Shown: piece by piece, positions 5,781 to 12,212 of the stretch
How the letters are laid out: each line of letters starts with the position of its first letter
How positions within the stretch are numbered: position 1 is the stretch's first letter
From: an uncultured Lachnospiraceae bacterium
GTDB lineage: Bacteria > Bacillota > Clostridia > Lachnospirales > Lachnospiraceae
Reading direction: 5' to 3'
NCBI GenBank assembly: GCA_945834545.1
Contig: CAMAHO010000052.1
Location: 1 to 12,212 of the forward strand
Length of the DNA: 12,212 bases
Notes under the pieces: generated by a model
What the model was told of the DNA's origin: nothing
Seen by the model: the letters and a program-made list of their open reading frames with translations, nothing else
Database searches by the model: none
Position numbers and translations under genes: made by a program

Positions 5781-7088
5781 ATGTTTGTATTAGGTTGGTG
5801 TAAAGTACAGATTGCTTGTCTGGCCATCTTAATCTATATTCATATGATGTATGTCAACGATGGCAGGCATCTAAACAAGCTTACCGGTAAGAAGGGTGGA
5901 AATCCTGTGTTTAACCGGTTGTTTGTAGTGGCCGAGCTAGCGATGATTTTTGATGGAATGACTGCCTGGTCTGTGAATTGCTTGGAGCTACTGCCTGATT
6001 GGGTTAATATGGGGCTTCATCTGGGGATGTTTTTATCCTATGAGGCGTTTATGTTCCTGGTGTTCCTGTATTGGTACCATGTTACGGTGGGAGAGTTTCG
6101 AACAAAGGCACAAAAGGTCACCGTGGGTTTGACAACAGCCGGTATTATGATAGCTACCACGGTAACTATGCCTAAGCTGGAGTTTTTGGAAGGTGAGCGC
6201 ACCAATTATTCCATGGGCCTTCCGGTATATATCTGTTTTTCCAGCATCATCCTCATCTTCCTAATGACGATTATCCTGCTTTTTATGAAGCAGCGTTACT
6301 TGCCAAAGCAAAAGAAAAATGGCTTAATAGCAACCCTGTGTTTCGTTTTTGTAGTGTTCCTTTTGGAGGTTTTGGAACCGGAAGCTCTGGTATCCAGTAT
6401 CGGGGTTGTAATGGTAGTTCTGTCTATTTATTTGAACATGGAAAATCCCACAATCCATGCCCTGGAGCATTATCATTCAGAGATGGTTATGGGCTTTGCA
6501 AACCTGGTAGAAAATAGGGACGACAGCACGGGAGGACATATCAGAAGGTCCTCGGCCTATGTGAAGCTGATCGCTCATAATCTTAGAAAGAACCCTAAGT
6601 ATAGAAGGCGTATGTCTAAGGATTATGTCAGCAATTTGGTCCAGGCAGCACCTATGCACGATATTGGGAAGATTGGTATCCCGGATGGGATTTTGAAGAA
6701 ACCGGGCCGCTTGACAGAGGAGGAATATGCCCAGATGCAGAAGCACTCTGCTATTGGTGGGGAAATCATACAGGAATCCTTTGGAAAACTGTTTAACGAA
6801 GAATACAGAAATGTGGCCTACTCAGTTGCCAGATATCATCACGAGAAATGGAACGGGAAAGGCTACCCGGAAGGCCTGCAAGGAACGGATATTCCACTTA
6901 GTGCCCGTATTATGGCAGTTGCGGATGTCTTTGATGCAGTCTCAGAGAAGCGATGCTACAAGGAGGCTTTTCCTTTGGAGGAATGCTATCGCATCATAGA
7001 AGAGGGCAGTGGCAAAGATTTTGATCCGGATATTGTGGAAGCATTTTTGATGGATAAAGAGGAAATAGAAAAGATTCATAAAGGCTGA
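5781..7088 (+). CDS. Membrane-bound HD-GYP protein, predicted cyclic di-GMP phosphodiesterase
   Basis: A 435-residue protein with an integral-membrane N-terminal half (about seven hydrophobic segments between residues 1 and 220, e.g. CLAILIYIHMMYV, FLVFLYWYHV, ICFSSIILIFLMTIILLF, FVFVVFLLEVL) and a cytosolic HD-GYP domain. The catalytic signature is intact: H253 in TGGHIRRSS, H293-D294 in MHDIGKIGIPD, and HHEKWNGKGYPEG at 353-365 with the G-Y-P triplet at 361-363. ADVFDAVSEKRCYK and GSGKDFDPDIV follow as usual. Such proteins hydrolyse c-di-GMP to pGpG or GMP. The membrane half resembles 7TM sensory modules, but its signal is unknown. AGGGAGAG (5766-5773) supports the start. The receiver protein follows after 55 bp and is probably cotranscribed, suggesting a shared pathway. 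No GGDEF cyclase is in the window. Confidence 0.9.
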   Translation: MFVLGWCKVQIACLAILIYIHMMYVNDGRHLNKLTGKKGGNPVFNRLFVVAELAMIFDGMTAWSVNCLELLPDWVNMGLHLGMFLSYEAFMFLVFLYWYHVTVGEFRTKAQKVTVGLTTAGIMIATTVTMPKLEFLEGERTNYSMGLPVYICFSSIILIFLMTIILLFMKQRYLPKQKKNGLIATLCFVFVVFLLEVLEPEALVSSIGVVMVVLSIYLNMENPTIHALEHYHSEMVMGFANLVENRDDSTGGHIRRSSAYVKLIAHNLRKNPKYRRRMSKDYVSNLVQAAPMHDIGKIGIPDGILKKPGRLTEEEYAQMQKHSAIGGEIIQESFGKLFNEEYRNVAYSVARYHHEKWNGKGYPEGLQGTDIPLSARIMAVADVFDAVSEKRCYKEAFPLEECYRIIEEGSGKDFDPDIVEAFLMDKEEIEKIHKG

Positions 7089-7143
7089 TGAGGCTTCCTA
7101 TATGGGAGTGATTCACAGACTAGAGAAAGAGGCATAACGAAGT

Positions 7144-8625
7144 ATGGAATTACAGGAATTCTACGATATTGTCGGAGGAGATTACGATAAAGCGTTGTTA
7201 AATATGAGAAGTGAGGATGTAATCAAACACTTCGTTGGACGCTTTGATACAGATAAATACTTTGAGGATTTGATAAAAGCATTGGAGAAGCAGGATTATT
7301 CCCTCTCAATTAGTATCACAGCAATCTTGAGAGACTTAGCACAAACCCTTTATATTACTTCATTTGTGGATATCTGCGACAGATTAATTTCGTCACTGAA
7401 GGCAAAAAGGGAAGAGTATCAGCAGGTGTTTTGGGAATTAAAAACCAGTTATCTTCTGATTACTCGATGTGTTCCTGGGCTAAATTGTGAGAGGCGGGAA
7501 TACAGCGATTTCACATATGAATTTCGTACTTCCATGAATACCATCATAGGATTTGCCACTTTGTTAGAGCAGGATTTCCGAAATGAAGGAAAGGTACTTA
7601 CATATTCCCACAAGATTCAGAAAACAGGCAAACAGTTGCTTGACTTGGTGCATATGATTTCTGATAAGGCGAAACTGGATAACAAGCAGATGCTGCTGGA
7701 GCTGATACCTTTTCATTTGGAGAATTATTTTGACATCATCATGAATGGCTATGTGGAAATGATGAAACATAAAGGGATAAGTATTGAGTGCGACTTACAA
7801 GTAAAACATACCGAAGTCATTTGTGACGCGGCGAAATTGAGAGACCTGGGATCAACCTTGCTGGTAAGTGCCGTGCTGTTTACTCCGCGAGAGGGCCAAA
7901 TCACTTTGACGGTGAAGGAATTGGAATCGGAGAATGGAAGAGAGGCAGAGTATCAGTTTATCTTCACAGATACCGGCCTTGGCTTTAGTGAGGAACAGAT
8001 TACCTCTTTTTATGAGACTGACGACATAGATCAAAATCTGCTGGAAAGCGGTATGCGGGAGCAGCAGCTACGCATGTATATGGTAAAAAGCCTTGTTGAT
8101 TTCCTGGGAGGTACATTCGTGATCGAAAGTGAGCAGGGGGTTGGGACAACGGTGGTTGTCTCGTTTAAGCTTAGCTTTGTGGATAGGTCAGGTAGAGTGA
8201 AAAGGCCTGAGCCTTCCAAACAGGAGGATTGCTTTGCCGGCAAGAGAGTTTTGCTTGCGGAAGATAATGAGTTGAATGCACAGGTAGCAGAAGAGATCCT
8301 GGAGGAACTGGGATTCGAAATCGAGAAGGTTTATGACGGAGCCGAGTGTGTTTCCAGAATGCAGATGGCAAAGGAGGATGAATTCGATTTGATCGTCATG
8401 GATATCAGAATGCCCGTTTTAGATGGCTATGAAGCAGCCAGACGTGTTAGAAGACTGGATGGATACAAAAGTCGGATTCCCATTATAGCTATGACAGCAG
8501 ATGCCTTTTCCGAGGATAAAATGGAGGCAATGAATGCGGGTATGAATGGACACCTCACAAAACCCATCGATCCTTCCAGAATGATTGGTATCTTAAAAGG
8601 CGTGATGACGAAGTGCAGACCATAA
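7144..8625 (+). CDS. Hpt-like / pseudo-histidine-kinase / receiver protein with an intact receiver only
   Basis: A 493-residue soluble protein with hybrid-kinase layout. (1) Residues 1-110 match the Hpt fold (QEFYDIVGGDYDKALLNMRS...), but the expected AHxLKG site is TAILRD (59-64), so the phospho-His is Ala60. (2) The H-box (SHEIRTPMN in kinases) reads TYEFRTSMN (124-132), giving Tyr125 for His. (3) In the ATPase domain the N-box reads TLLVSAVLFTP with Ser242 for Asn. DTGLG (276-280) is kept, but the GTGLGL box is replaced by EQQLRM (306-311). (4) The receiver at about 368-490 is complete: E373-D374, phospho-acceptor D420 in VMDIRMPVLDG, T451 and K473-P474. I infer that the protein cannot phosphorylate itself and is phosphorylated by another kinase or acts as a scaffold. 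No output domain is present. It may regulate the neighbouring HD-GYP protein. Confidence 0.85.
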   Translation: MELQEFYDIVGGDYDKALLNMRSEDVIKHFVGRFDTDKYFEDLIKALEKQDYSLSISITAILRDLAQTLYITSFVDICDRLISSLKAKREEYQQVFWELKTSYLLITRCVPGLNCERREYSDFTYEFRTSMNTIIGFATLLEQDFRNEGKVLTYSHKIQKTGKQLLDLVHMISDKAKLDNKQMLLELIPFHLENYFDIIMNGYVEMMKHKGISIECDLQVKHTEVICDAAKLRDLGSTLLVSAVLFTPREGQITLTVKELESENGREAEYQFIFTDTGLGFSEEQITSFYETDDIDQNLLESGMREQQLRMYMVKSLVDFLGGTFVIESEQGVGTTVVVSFKLSFVDRSGRVKRPEPSKQEDCFAGKRVLLAEDNELNAQVAEEILEELGFEIEKVYDGAECVSRMQMAKEDEFDLIVMDIRMPVLDGYEAARRVRRLDGYKSRIPIIAMTADAFSEDKMEAMNAGMNGHLTKPIDPSRMIGILKGVMTKCRP

Positions 8626-8673
8626 TATAGATAGCTATAATAGAAATAGCTTATATACAACGAGGAGATTGCC

Positions 8674-10395
8674 ATGCAGATTATAAATTACATCAAAAGA
8701 CAGTACCGCGTGATGTTGCCCCTATTCCATTTTCTATTGTCCTTTCTGTATGAGAGGACCTTCCTTCTCTTTCACTTGGATCAGGATATTGTTCCTTCGT
8801 TACCAAGAGTGACCTGGATTTCTACCGGACTGGAGAGAGCTGTTGCATACATTTTATCTAAGGCAATTGCCTTGCTTCTCATATGGTGTTTGTGGAAAGT
8901 ACTGTTTTTTGTGATTGATCATTTTAGAGAGTCCAAGTATGTGAAGTGTTGGGTCGTTTTCTTTGGGGTGGGACTTATTCTTGGCATCTGTATCTTTCCC
9001 ACCTCCTTTGTGCGTAGTCCGGATAATTATATTACCTACTCTTACGCTATCAGACTGCTTCCGGAATATTGGCATAATGCATATTCGGGATATGTGTACT
9101 GTGCAATGATGATGGTATTCCCGCATCCCATAGCTATCAGCTTGCTACAGTGGACTTTATTTGCAATAGCCATAGGATATATGGTATATAGAATGAATCA
9201 AAGTCCGGTTATACAAGGCAAGGGGAAATGGTTTTTGTTCCTGATTACTTTGATTCCGGGGATGTATATTTTATTAACGGACGCTTATCGTACAGAACAA
9301 TATGCGATTGCCGGTATTTTGTTTACGGAACTGGTTATCATGGATATTGTAGACTGTAAAAAGCGTTCAACCAAGGAGCTGTTTGGAATTTTGGTTTATG
9401 CGGCATTTCTTAGCACCTGGCGTACGGAGGGAATTTTGTTTGCCAGCATAGCCTTCCTGGCCTTGGTTGTGTGGGTATATCGCTTCCCTTGGAAAAAGAC
9501 TGCTCTTTGGCTGGCAGGTTTTGTGGTTGCTTTTTGTATCGTGAACTTCCCACAGAAAATGGGCGATATCAAATACTATGATAAGGATTATTCCATCGTG
9601 AATTCCTTTTGTGTTCTGCAGAATATCCTGAATGCTCCTAATGCAAACTTAAGCTATGAAGGAGTGGAGGAGGATTTTGCGGCCATTGAGGCAATCACCC
9701 CTATTGATGCAATTCAACTGTGGGGGCTTGAGGGGTACCGAAGAGTAAATGTGATGCAGGGAAGGGTGGATATCAATCAGAGTCTGGCTGAACCGGAGGT
9801 TGCAGATTCGTTCATGAAGGCCTATTACAGGATGCTTCTCCATAATCCCAAGATACTGATAAAGACAAAGCTGTCCTATTTGACCACCATTTTTAAGATT
9901 ACAGAGGGGCCATATGATTTGCCGGCTCCTTTTGAGGATGAAGGAAAATACCCAAAGTGGACATATTCTGCGTGGGAAATCGGAAAGGAAGATTTCTTTG
10001 CAGTCAAAGGGATAGAGGATTGGGCTTATAACTACCCGCGACAGCTTGTCCTGAAGACAACTTTCCAGATTCGGGATGCCTTTGAAAGCATCAGAACATA
10101 TCTGTGGTTGGATATGATTCTGTATTTTGGAATTCCTTTGGTGGAAGTATGGATGGTAATACGGGAGTTTTTGCTGTGGATTAGAAAGAAAGAGGGATAT
10201 CCGGGACTGGGGGTATTGGCGTTTGGATTTCTGGCTTTATTTGGCGGAATCGTGTTGGCTATGCCGGCAGGCCTCAAGGTGTATTTTGATGGGTATTACT
10301 ATATGAGCTTTTTCTTGACTGGTATTTACTGTATTCTGTTTTGCAGACAGGTAAGCTCAAGAATCAGGAGGAATAGGAGTGAAAAAGCGAGATAA
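8674..10395 (+). CDS. Large polytopic membrane protein, GT-C-like glycosyltransferase candidate
   Basis: A 573-residue protein with roughly ten or more membrane helices. Hydrophobic blocks run from about residue 12 to 310, followed by a soluble, probably extracytoplasmic, segment of about 160 residues (310-475), then two or three C-terminal helices (e.g. MILYFGIPLVEVWMVI, LGVLAFGFLALFGGIVLAM). Layout and motifs resemble GT-C glycosyltransferases, which use polyprenyl-phosphate sugars: an acidic first large loop (SPDNYITY, D117), an Arg/Glu pair in TDAYRTEQY (D203, R206, E208) and in STWRTEG (R250, E252), and NPKILIKTKLSYL before the last helices. I do not assign a family with confidence; DUF6020-like proteins are the nearest I recall. 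AGGAG at 8663-8667 supports ATG 8674. The gene follows the receiver gene by 48 bp, linking signalling to an envelope modification (inference). Confidence 0.7.
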   Translation: MQIINYIKRQYRVMLPLFHFLLSFLYERTFLLFHLDQDIVPSLPRVTWISTGLERAVAYILSKAIALLLIWCLWKVLFFVIDHFRESKYVKCWVVFFGVGLILGICIFPTSFVRSPDNYITYSYAIRLLPEYWHNAYSGYVYCAMMMVFPHPIAISLLQWTLFAIAIGYMVYRMNQSPVIQGKGKWFLFLITLIPGMYILLTDAYRTEQYAIAGILFTELVIMDIVDCKKRSTKELFGILVYAAFLSTWRTEGILFASIAFLALVVWVYRFPWKKTALWLAGFVVAFCIVNFPQKMGDIKYYDKDYSIVNSFCVLQNILNAPNANLSYEGVEEDFAAIEAITPIDAIQLWGLEGYRRVNVMQGRVDINQSLAEPEVADSFMKAYYRMLLHNPKILIKTKLSYLTTIFKITEGPYDLPAPFEDEGKYPKWTYSAWEIGKEDFFAVKGIEDWAYNYPRQLVLKTTFQIRDAFESIRTYLWLDMILYFGIPLVEVWMVIREFLLWIRKKEGYPGLGVLAFGFLALFGGIVLAMPAGLKVYFDGYYYMSFFLTGIYCILFCRQVSSRIRRNRSEKAR

Positions 10396-10645
10396 ACTGG
10401 TTAAAATCATTTTTGGCATTCGAATCTGTTTATGGGTGGTAGCCTTAGGCCTTACGGTTCATTGGATTTATTGGTCCTTTAAACTGTATGCTATGGGGAT
10501 TTTGGATGTGTATGACTATGCAAAGCATTTCCGCCCCTTATTTTATCAGGATTTGATTATTACCTTTATCGTCATTTGCTTAAGCTTCCTTCTGCGAAGC
10601 ATCAGCGATAGAATCAAGGGTAAAATAAAACACAGTGAAGAATAA
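10379..10645 (+). CDS. Small two-helix membrane protein overlapping the GT-C-like gene
   Basis: An 88-residue protein with two predicted transmembrane helices (IRICLWVVALGLTVHWIYW, about 12-30, and LIITFIVICLSFLLRSI, about 57-73) separated by an aromatic-rich loop (YDYAKHFRPLFYQD), and with charged termini (KKRDK..., ...IKGKIKHSEE). The start is GTG 10379 with AGGAGG (10366-10371) 7 nt upstream. It lies 17 bp inside the end of the preceding gene, so the two are probably translationally coupled. I recognise no family. By position it may be an accessory subunit or chaperone of the large membrane protein (inference only). It is the last gene before a strong terminator. Confidence 0.75.
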   Translation: MKKRDKLVKIIFGIRICLWVVALGLTVHWIYWSFKLYAMGILDVYDYAKHFRPLFYQDLIITFIVICLSFLLRSISDRIKGKIKHSEE

Positions 10646-10649
10646 TTTC

Positions 10650-10680
10650 ACCCCCTCGGGTTTCCCGAGGGGGTTTTGTT
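10650..10680 (+). terminator. Strong rho-independent terminator ending the HD-GYP to membrane-protein unit
   Basis: A perfect 10-bp GC-rich stem, CCCCCTCGGG with its complement (10651-10660 and 10664-10673), encloses a TTT loop and is followed by TTTTGTTGTTG. It begins 4 nt after the stop codon of the small membrane protein gene. Confidence 0.93.
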
Positions 10681-10708
10681 GTTGAAATTTGAATTATGTC
10701 TTCGGCCG

Positions 10709-10764
10709 AGCTTTGACAGTACTTTAAAAAAGCTTTGACAGAAGTTTGAGAAAAGCCTTGACAG
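10709..10764 (+). repeat. Three 22-23 bp imperfect direct repeats upstream of the GntR promoter
   Basis: AG-CTTTGACAG (10709-10719), AG-CTTTGACAG (10731-10741) and AG-CCTTGACAG (10754-10764) are spaced 22 and 23 bp apart. A/T-rich tails follow the first two. The third TTGACA is the -35 of the promoter at 10758-10786. The spacing is close to two DNA turns, so all three face the same side of the helix. They may bind a regulator, help recruit polymerase, or be a local duplication of the -35 region. Confidence 0.7.
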
Positions 10765-10786
10765 AAATGAGGATGTAACTTATTAT
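10758..10786 (+). promoter_or_regulatory. Sigma-A promoter of the GntR-ABC operon
   Basis: TTGACA (10758-10763), exactly 17 bp, then TATTAT (10781-10786) give a near-perfect promoter. Transcription should start near 10793, inside the palindrome at 10789-10815. Such a strong promoter implies tight repression by the operator. Confidence 0.85.
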
Positions 10787-10788
10787 AC

Positions 10789-10815
10789 GAGTGTATTAAG
10801 CTACTTAATACACTC
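10789..10815 (+). promoter_or_regulatory. YtrA-type GntR operator palindrome
   Basis: Perfect 12-bp arms GAGTGTATTAAG and CTTAATACACTC flank a 3-bp centre (CTA). Inside this lies AGTGTA-N13-TACACT, the consensus I recall for the B. subtilis YtrA repressor. It overlaps the predicted transcription start, and the encoded GntR protein is of the YtrA type, so autorepression is very likely. In RNA it could also fold as a hairpin at the 5' end of the transcript. Confidence 0.85.
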
Positions 10816-10836
10816 AGAATGAGAAAGGAATAGCCT

Positions 10837-11208
10837 ATGATTTTGCTGGATTATCGGGATAAACGACCTATCTATGAGCAGATAGTGGAAAAGCTGGAAA
10901 AGCTGATTGTCAGTGGCGGCTTGTCTGCGGATGAGAAGATGCCCAGTGTGCGAAGCCTTGGCATGGAGCTTTCCGTCAATCCAAATACCATACAGAGAGC
11001 CTATGCCCAACTGGAGCAGGAGGGATATCTGTATACCGTATCAGGGCGGGGGAATTTCGTGGCGCCGGAGTCAGAATGGCGGGATGGAATCAAGCAGAAG
11101 GTATTGCAGGAGTGGATAACAGCCACTCGCAATGCCAGGTTATCAGGTATTCCCCTGGAGCAGCTGCAGAATACCTTGAAGGATGTATATGAGGAGGAGA
11201 AGCAATGA
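10837..11208 (+). CDS. GntR-family repressor, YtrA subfamily
   Basis: A 123-residue regulator with an N-terminal winged helix-turn-helix: RPIYEQIVEKLEKLIVSGGL (about 10-29), the MPSVRSLGMELSVNPNTIQRAYAQLEQEGYL block (about 35-65) and the SGRGNFV wing. Only about 45 residues follow, mostly helical. This short C-terminus marks the YtrA subfamily, which lacks a large ligand domain. In characterised relatives these repressors control ABC transporter operons that respond to cell-wall-active antibiotics. AAAGGA lies about 8 nt before ATG 10837. The palindrome just upstream matches the YtrA consensus, and the ATPase gene overlaps its stop by 4 bp (ATGA), so the genes are coupled. The inducing signal cannot be read from the sequence. 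Confidence 0.93.
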   Translation: MILLDYRDKRPIYEQIVEKLEKLIVSGGLSADEKMPSVRSLGMELSVNPNTIQRAYAQLEQEGYLYTVSGRGNFVAPESEWRDGIKQKVLQEWITATRNARLSGIPLEQLQNTLKDVYEEEKQ

Positions 11209-12107
11209 TAGAGGCAAAGGGCGTGTCCAAGTCATTCGATGCAATCGTGGCCTTGGATCGAATTACAGCGAAAATAGAAGAGGCCCATGTATTTGGGCTG
11301 ATTGGAACCAATGGTGCCGGAAAATCAACCTTTATGAGATGTATGTGCGGAGTGTTAAAGCCGGAGGAGGGAGAAATCTTAATTGATGGGGAGCCGGTGT
11401 ATGACAACCCTCAGGTAAAACGGAAACTTTTTTATATTTCCGATGATCAATATTTTTATAAGAGCGGAACACCAAACGATGTGTTAAAGCTGTATAAGAG
11501 TGTATACCCGGAGTTTGACGAGACGAAATGGCGGGAGCTTATGGAGCGCTTCGGTCTGGACCCAAAGAGAAAGATAAACACCTTCTCAAAGGGAATGAAA
11601 AAGCAGCTTTCGGTTTTATACGGCATCTGTGCCAATACCAAATATCTGCTCTGTGATGAAACCTTTGATGGCTTGGACCCGGTGATGAGGCAGGCGGTGA
11701 AAAGCCTCTTCGTAAAAGAAATTGAGGACCGTGGTCTGACTCCCATTATTGCAAGCCACAACCTCAGGGAATTGGAAGATATCTGTGAATATGTGGGCTT
11801 GCTGCACCGCGGCGGCATCCTTTTGGAGAGAGATATTGATGATATGAAGCTTAATATTCATAAGATACAGGTGGTAATCAAGGAACAGGAGATGCTAACG
11901 AGTATCAAGGAAAACCTGGATGTGGTATCCATGGAAAACAGAGGTTCTTTATACAGCATTACAGTCCGCGGGAAACGGGAGGATGTGTTGGATTATATGA
12001 GAGGGATCAATCCGATTTTCTATGAGCTGTTGCCTCTGTCCCTGGAGGAAATCTTTATCAGTGAAACGGAGGTGAAGGGATATGACATCAAAGCGTTGCT
12101 TTTTTAA
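11205..12107 (+). CDS. ABC transporter ATP-binding protein (YtrB-like)
   Basis: A 300-residue cytoplasmic ATPase energising a membrane transporter. Walker A is GTNGAGKST (34-42), the Q-loop region is ISDDQ (78-82), the signature is FSKGM (127-131), Walker B is YLLCDE (147-152) with catalytic E152, the D-loop is GLDP, and the switch histidine is H185 in ASHN. After Walker B the usual DEP is DET, a modest variation. The last 85 residues (after LLERDIDDMK) form the C-terminal extension common in this group and end LSLEEIFI. ATG 11205 overlaps the GntR stop and is preceded by GAGGAG. The end overlaps the permease start by 26 bp. By association with a YtrA-type repressor it is probably involved in antibiotic or cell-envelope stress response (inference). 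Confidence 0.95.
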   Translation: MIEAKGVSKSFDAIVALDRITAKIEEAHVFGLIGTNGAGKSTFMRCMCGVLKPEEGEILIDGEPVYDNPQVKRKLFYISDDQYFYKSGTPNDVLKLYKSVYPEFDETKWRELMERFGLDPKRKINTFSKGMKKQLSVLYGICANTKYLLCDETFDGLDPVMRQAVKSLFVKEIEDRGLTPIIASHNLRELEDICEYVGLLHRGGILLERDIDDMKLNIHKIQVVIKEQEMLTSIKENLDVVSMENRGSLYSITVRGKREDVLDYMRGINPIFYELLPLSLEEIFISETEVKGYDIKALLF

Positions 12108-12212
12108 GTATATGGGAGAGGACTTTAAGCATAAGAGCTGGATGCTTGCCTTGTCTGTCTTGGGAAATATGTTGGCCATGCCAATCGCTTTTCTGATCTT
12201 TATCGGACGAAA
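12082..12212 (+). CDS. ABC transporter permease, N-terminal fragment
   Basis: Forty-three codons are visible before the right edge: MTSKRCFFKYMGEDFKHKSW, then a hydrophobic first membrane helix (MLALSVLGNMLAMPIAFLIFIG). GGAGGTG (12068-12074) lies 7 nt before ATG 12082, a strong start inside the 3' end of the ATPase gene. A short basic/aromatic cytoplasmic tail followed by a helix is how ABC-2/YtrC-like permeases begin. Its position directly after a YtrA-type repressor and an ATPase makes it the membrane partner. The rest, and any further permease, lies beyond the window. Confidence 0.8.
   Translation, partial: MTSKRCFFKYMGEDFKHKSWMLALSVLGNMLAMPIAFLIFIGR

Noticed and set aside
8626..8673. Possible promoter (TATAAT at 8636) and small inverted repeat AGCTAT/ATAGCT before the large membrane protein gene.
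   Set aside because: No -35 hexamer lies at suitable spacing, and the 6-bp repeat is within chance for AT-rich DNA. Cotranscription with the upstream gene is simpler.
11456..11818. A 120-codon minus-strand open frame opposite the ABC ATPase.
   Set aside because: It is antisense to Walker B and signature-bearing sequence, has a low-complexity Ser/Phe-rich translation, and no promoter or binding site is evident.

Overview
The window reads as a chromosomal segment of a low-to-moderate GC Firmicute, most likely a Clostridia of the Lachnospiraceae type. The grounds are strong AGGAGG-type ribosome binding sites, AT-leaning codon use, TTGACA/TATAAT-type promoters, and gene families typical of that group: a GT2 glycosyltransferase, an HD-GYP protein, a Hpt/kinase/receiver protein and a YtrA-type GntR-ABC operon. 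The assignment is from protein style only, not from a search. I see no tRNA, rRNA, CRISPR array, transposase, integrase or phage gene.

Region 1 (1-408). The left edge holds the first 28 codons of a CsoR-family metal-sensing repressor on the minus strand. Its promoter carries two near-identical CsoR-type operators, one filling the -35/-10 spacer. The rest of this stretch is a leader without a convincing gene.

Region 2 (409-3382). This is a loose series of plus-strand genes: a small soluble HD-domain phosphohydrolase, a family 2 glycosyltransferase, a GNAT acetyltransferase, a 5'-truncated ADP-ribosyltransferase-like remnant that starts inside the GNAT 3' end, and a 68-residue four-cysteine protein closed by a perfect 14-bp terminator hairpin. 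The 901-1195 gap and the GNAT/ART junction both look like decayed or rearranged DNA.

Region 3 (3384-5713). A small SCP2-domain protein is followed by glucose-6-phosphate isomerase (pgi, long form), each with its own promoter signal. A hairpin follows pgi.

Region 4 (5715-10680). This looks like one signalling and envelope transcription unit. It holds a multi-pass membrane HD-GYP protein (predicted c-di-GMP phosphodiesterase) and a Hpt-DHp-ATPase-receiver protein that has lost its phospho-donor and ATP-site residues but keeps an intact receiver. These are followed by a large polytopic GT-C-like membrane protein and a small two-helix membrane protein that overlaps it. A strong terminator ends the unit. 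This is the most interesting part of the window: the receiver protein looks like a pseudokinase sitting beside a c-di-GMP enzyme.

Region 5 (10709-12212). A YtrA-type GntR repressor, an ABC ATPase and the start of an ABC permease are translationally coupled. They are driven by a near-consensus promoter. Immediately downstream lies a 27-bp palindrome matching the AGTGTA-N13-TACACT operator recalled for B. subtilis YtrA. The promoter's -35 is the last of three 22-23-bp direct repeats.
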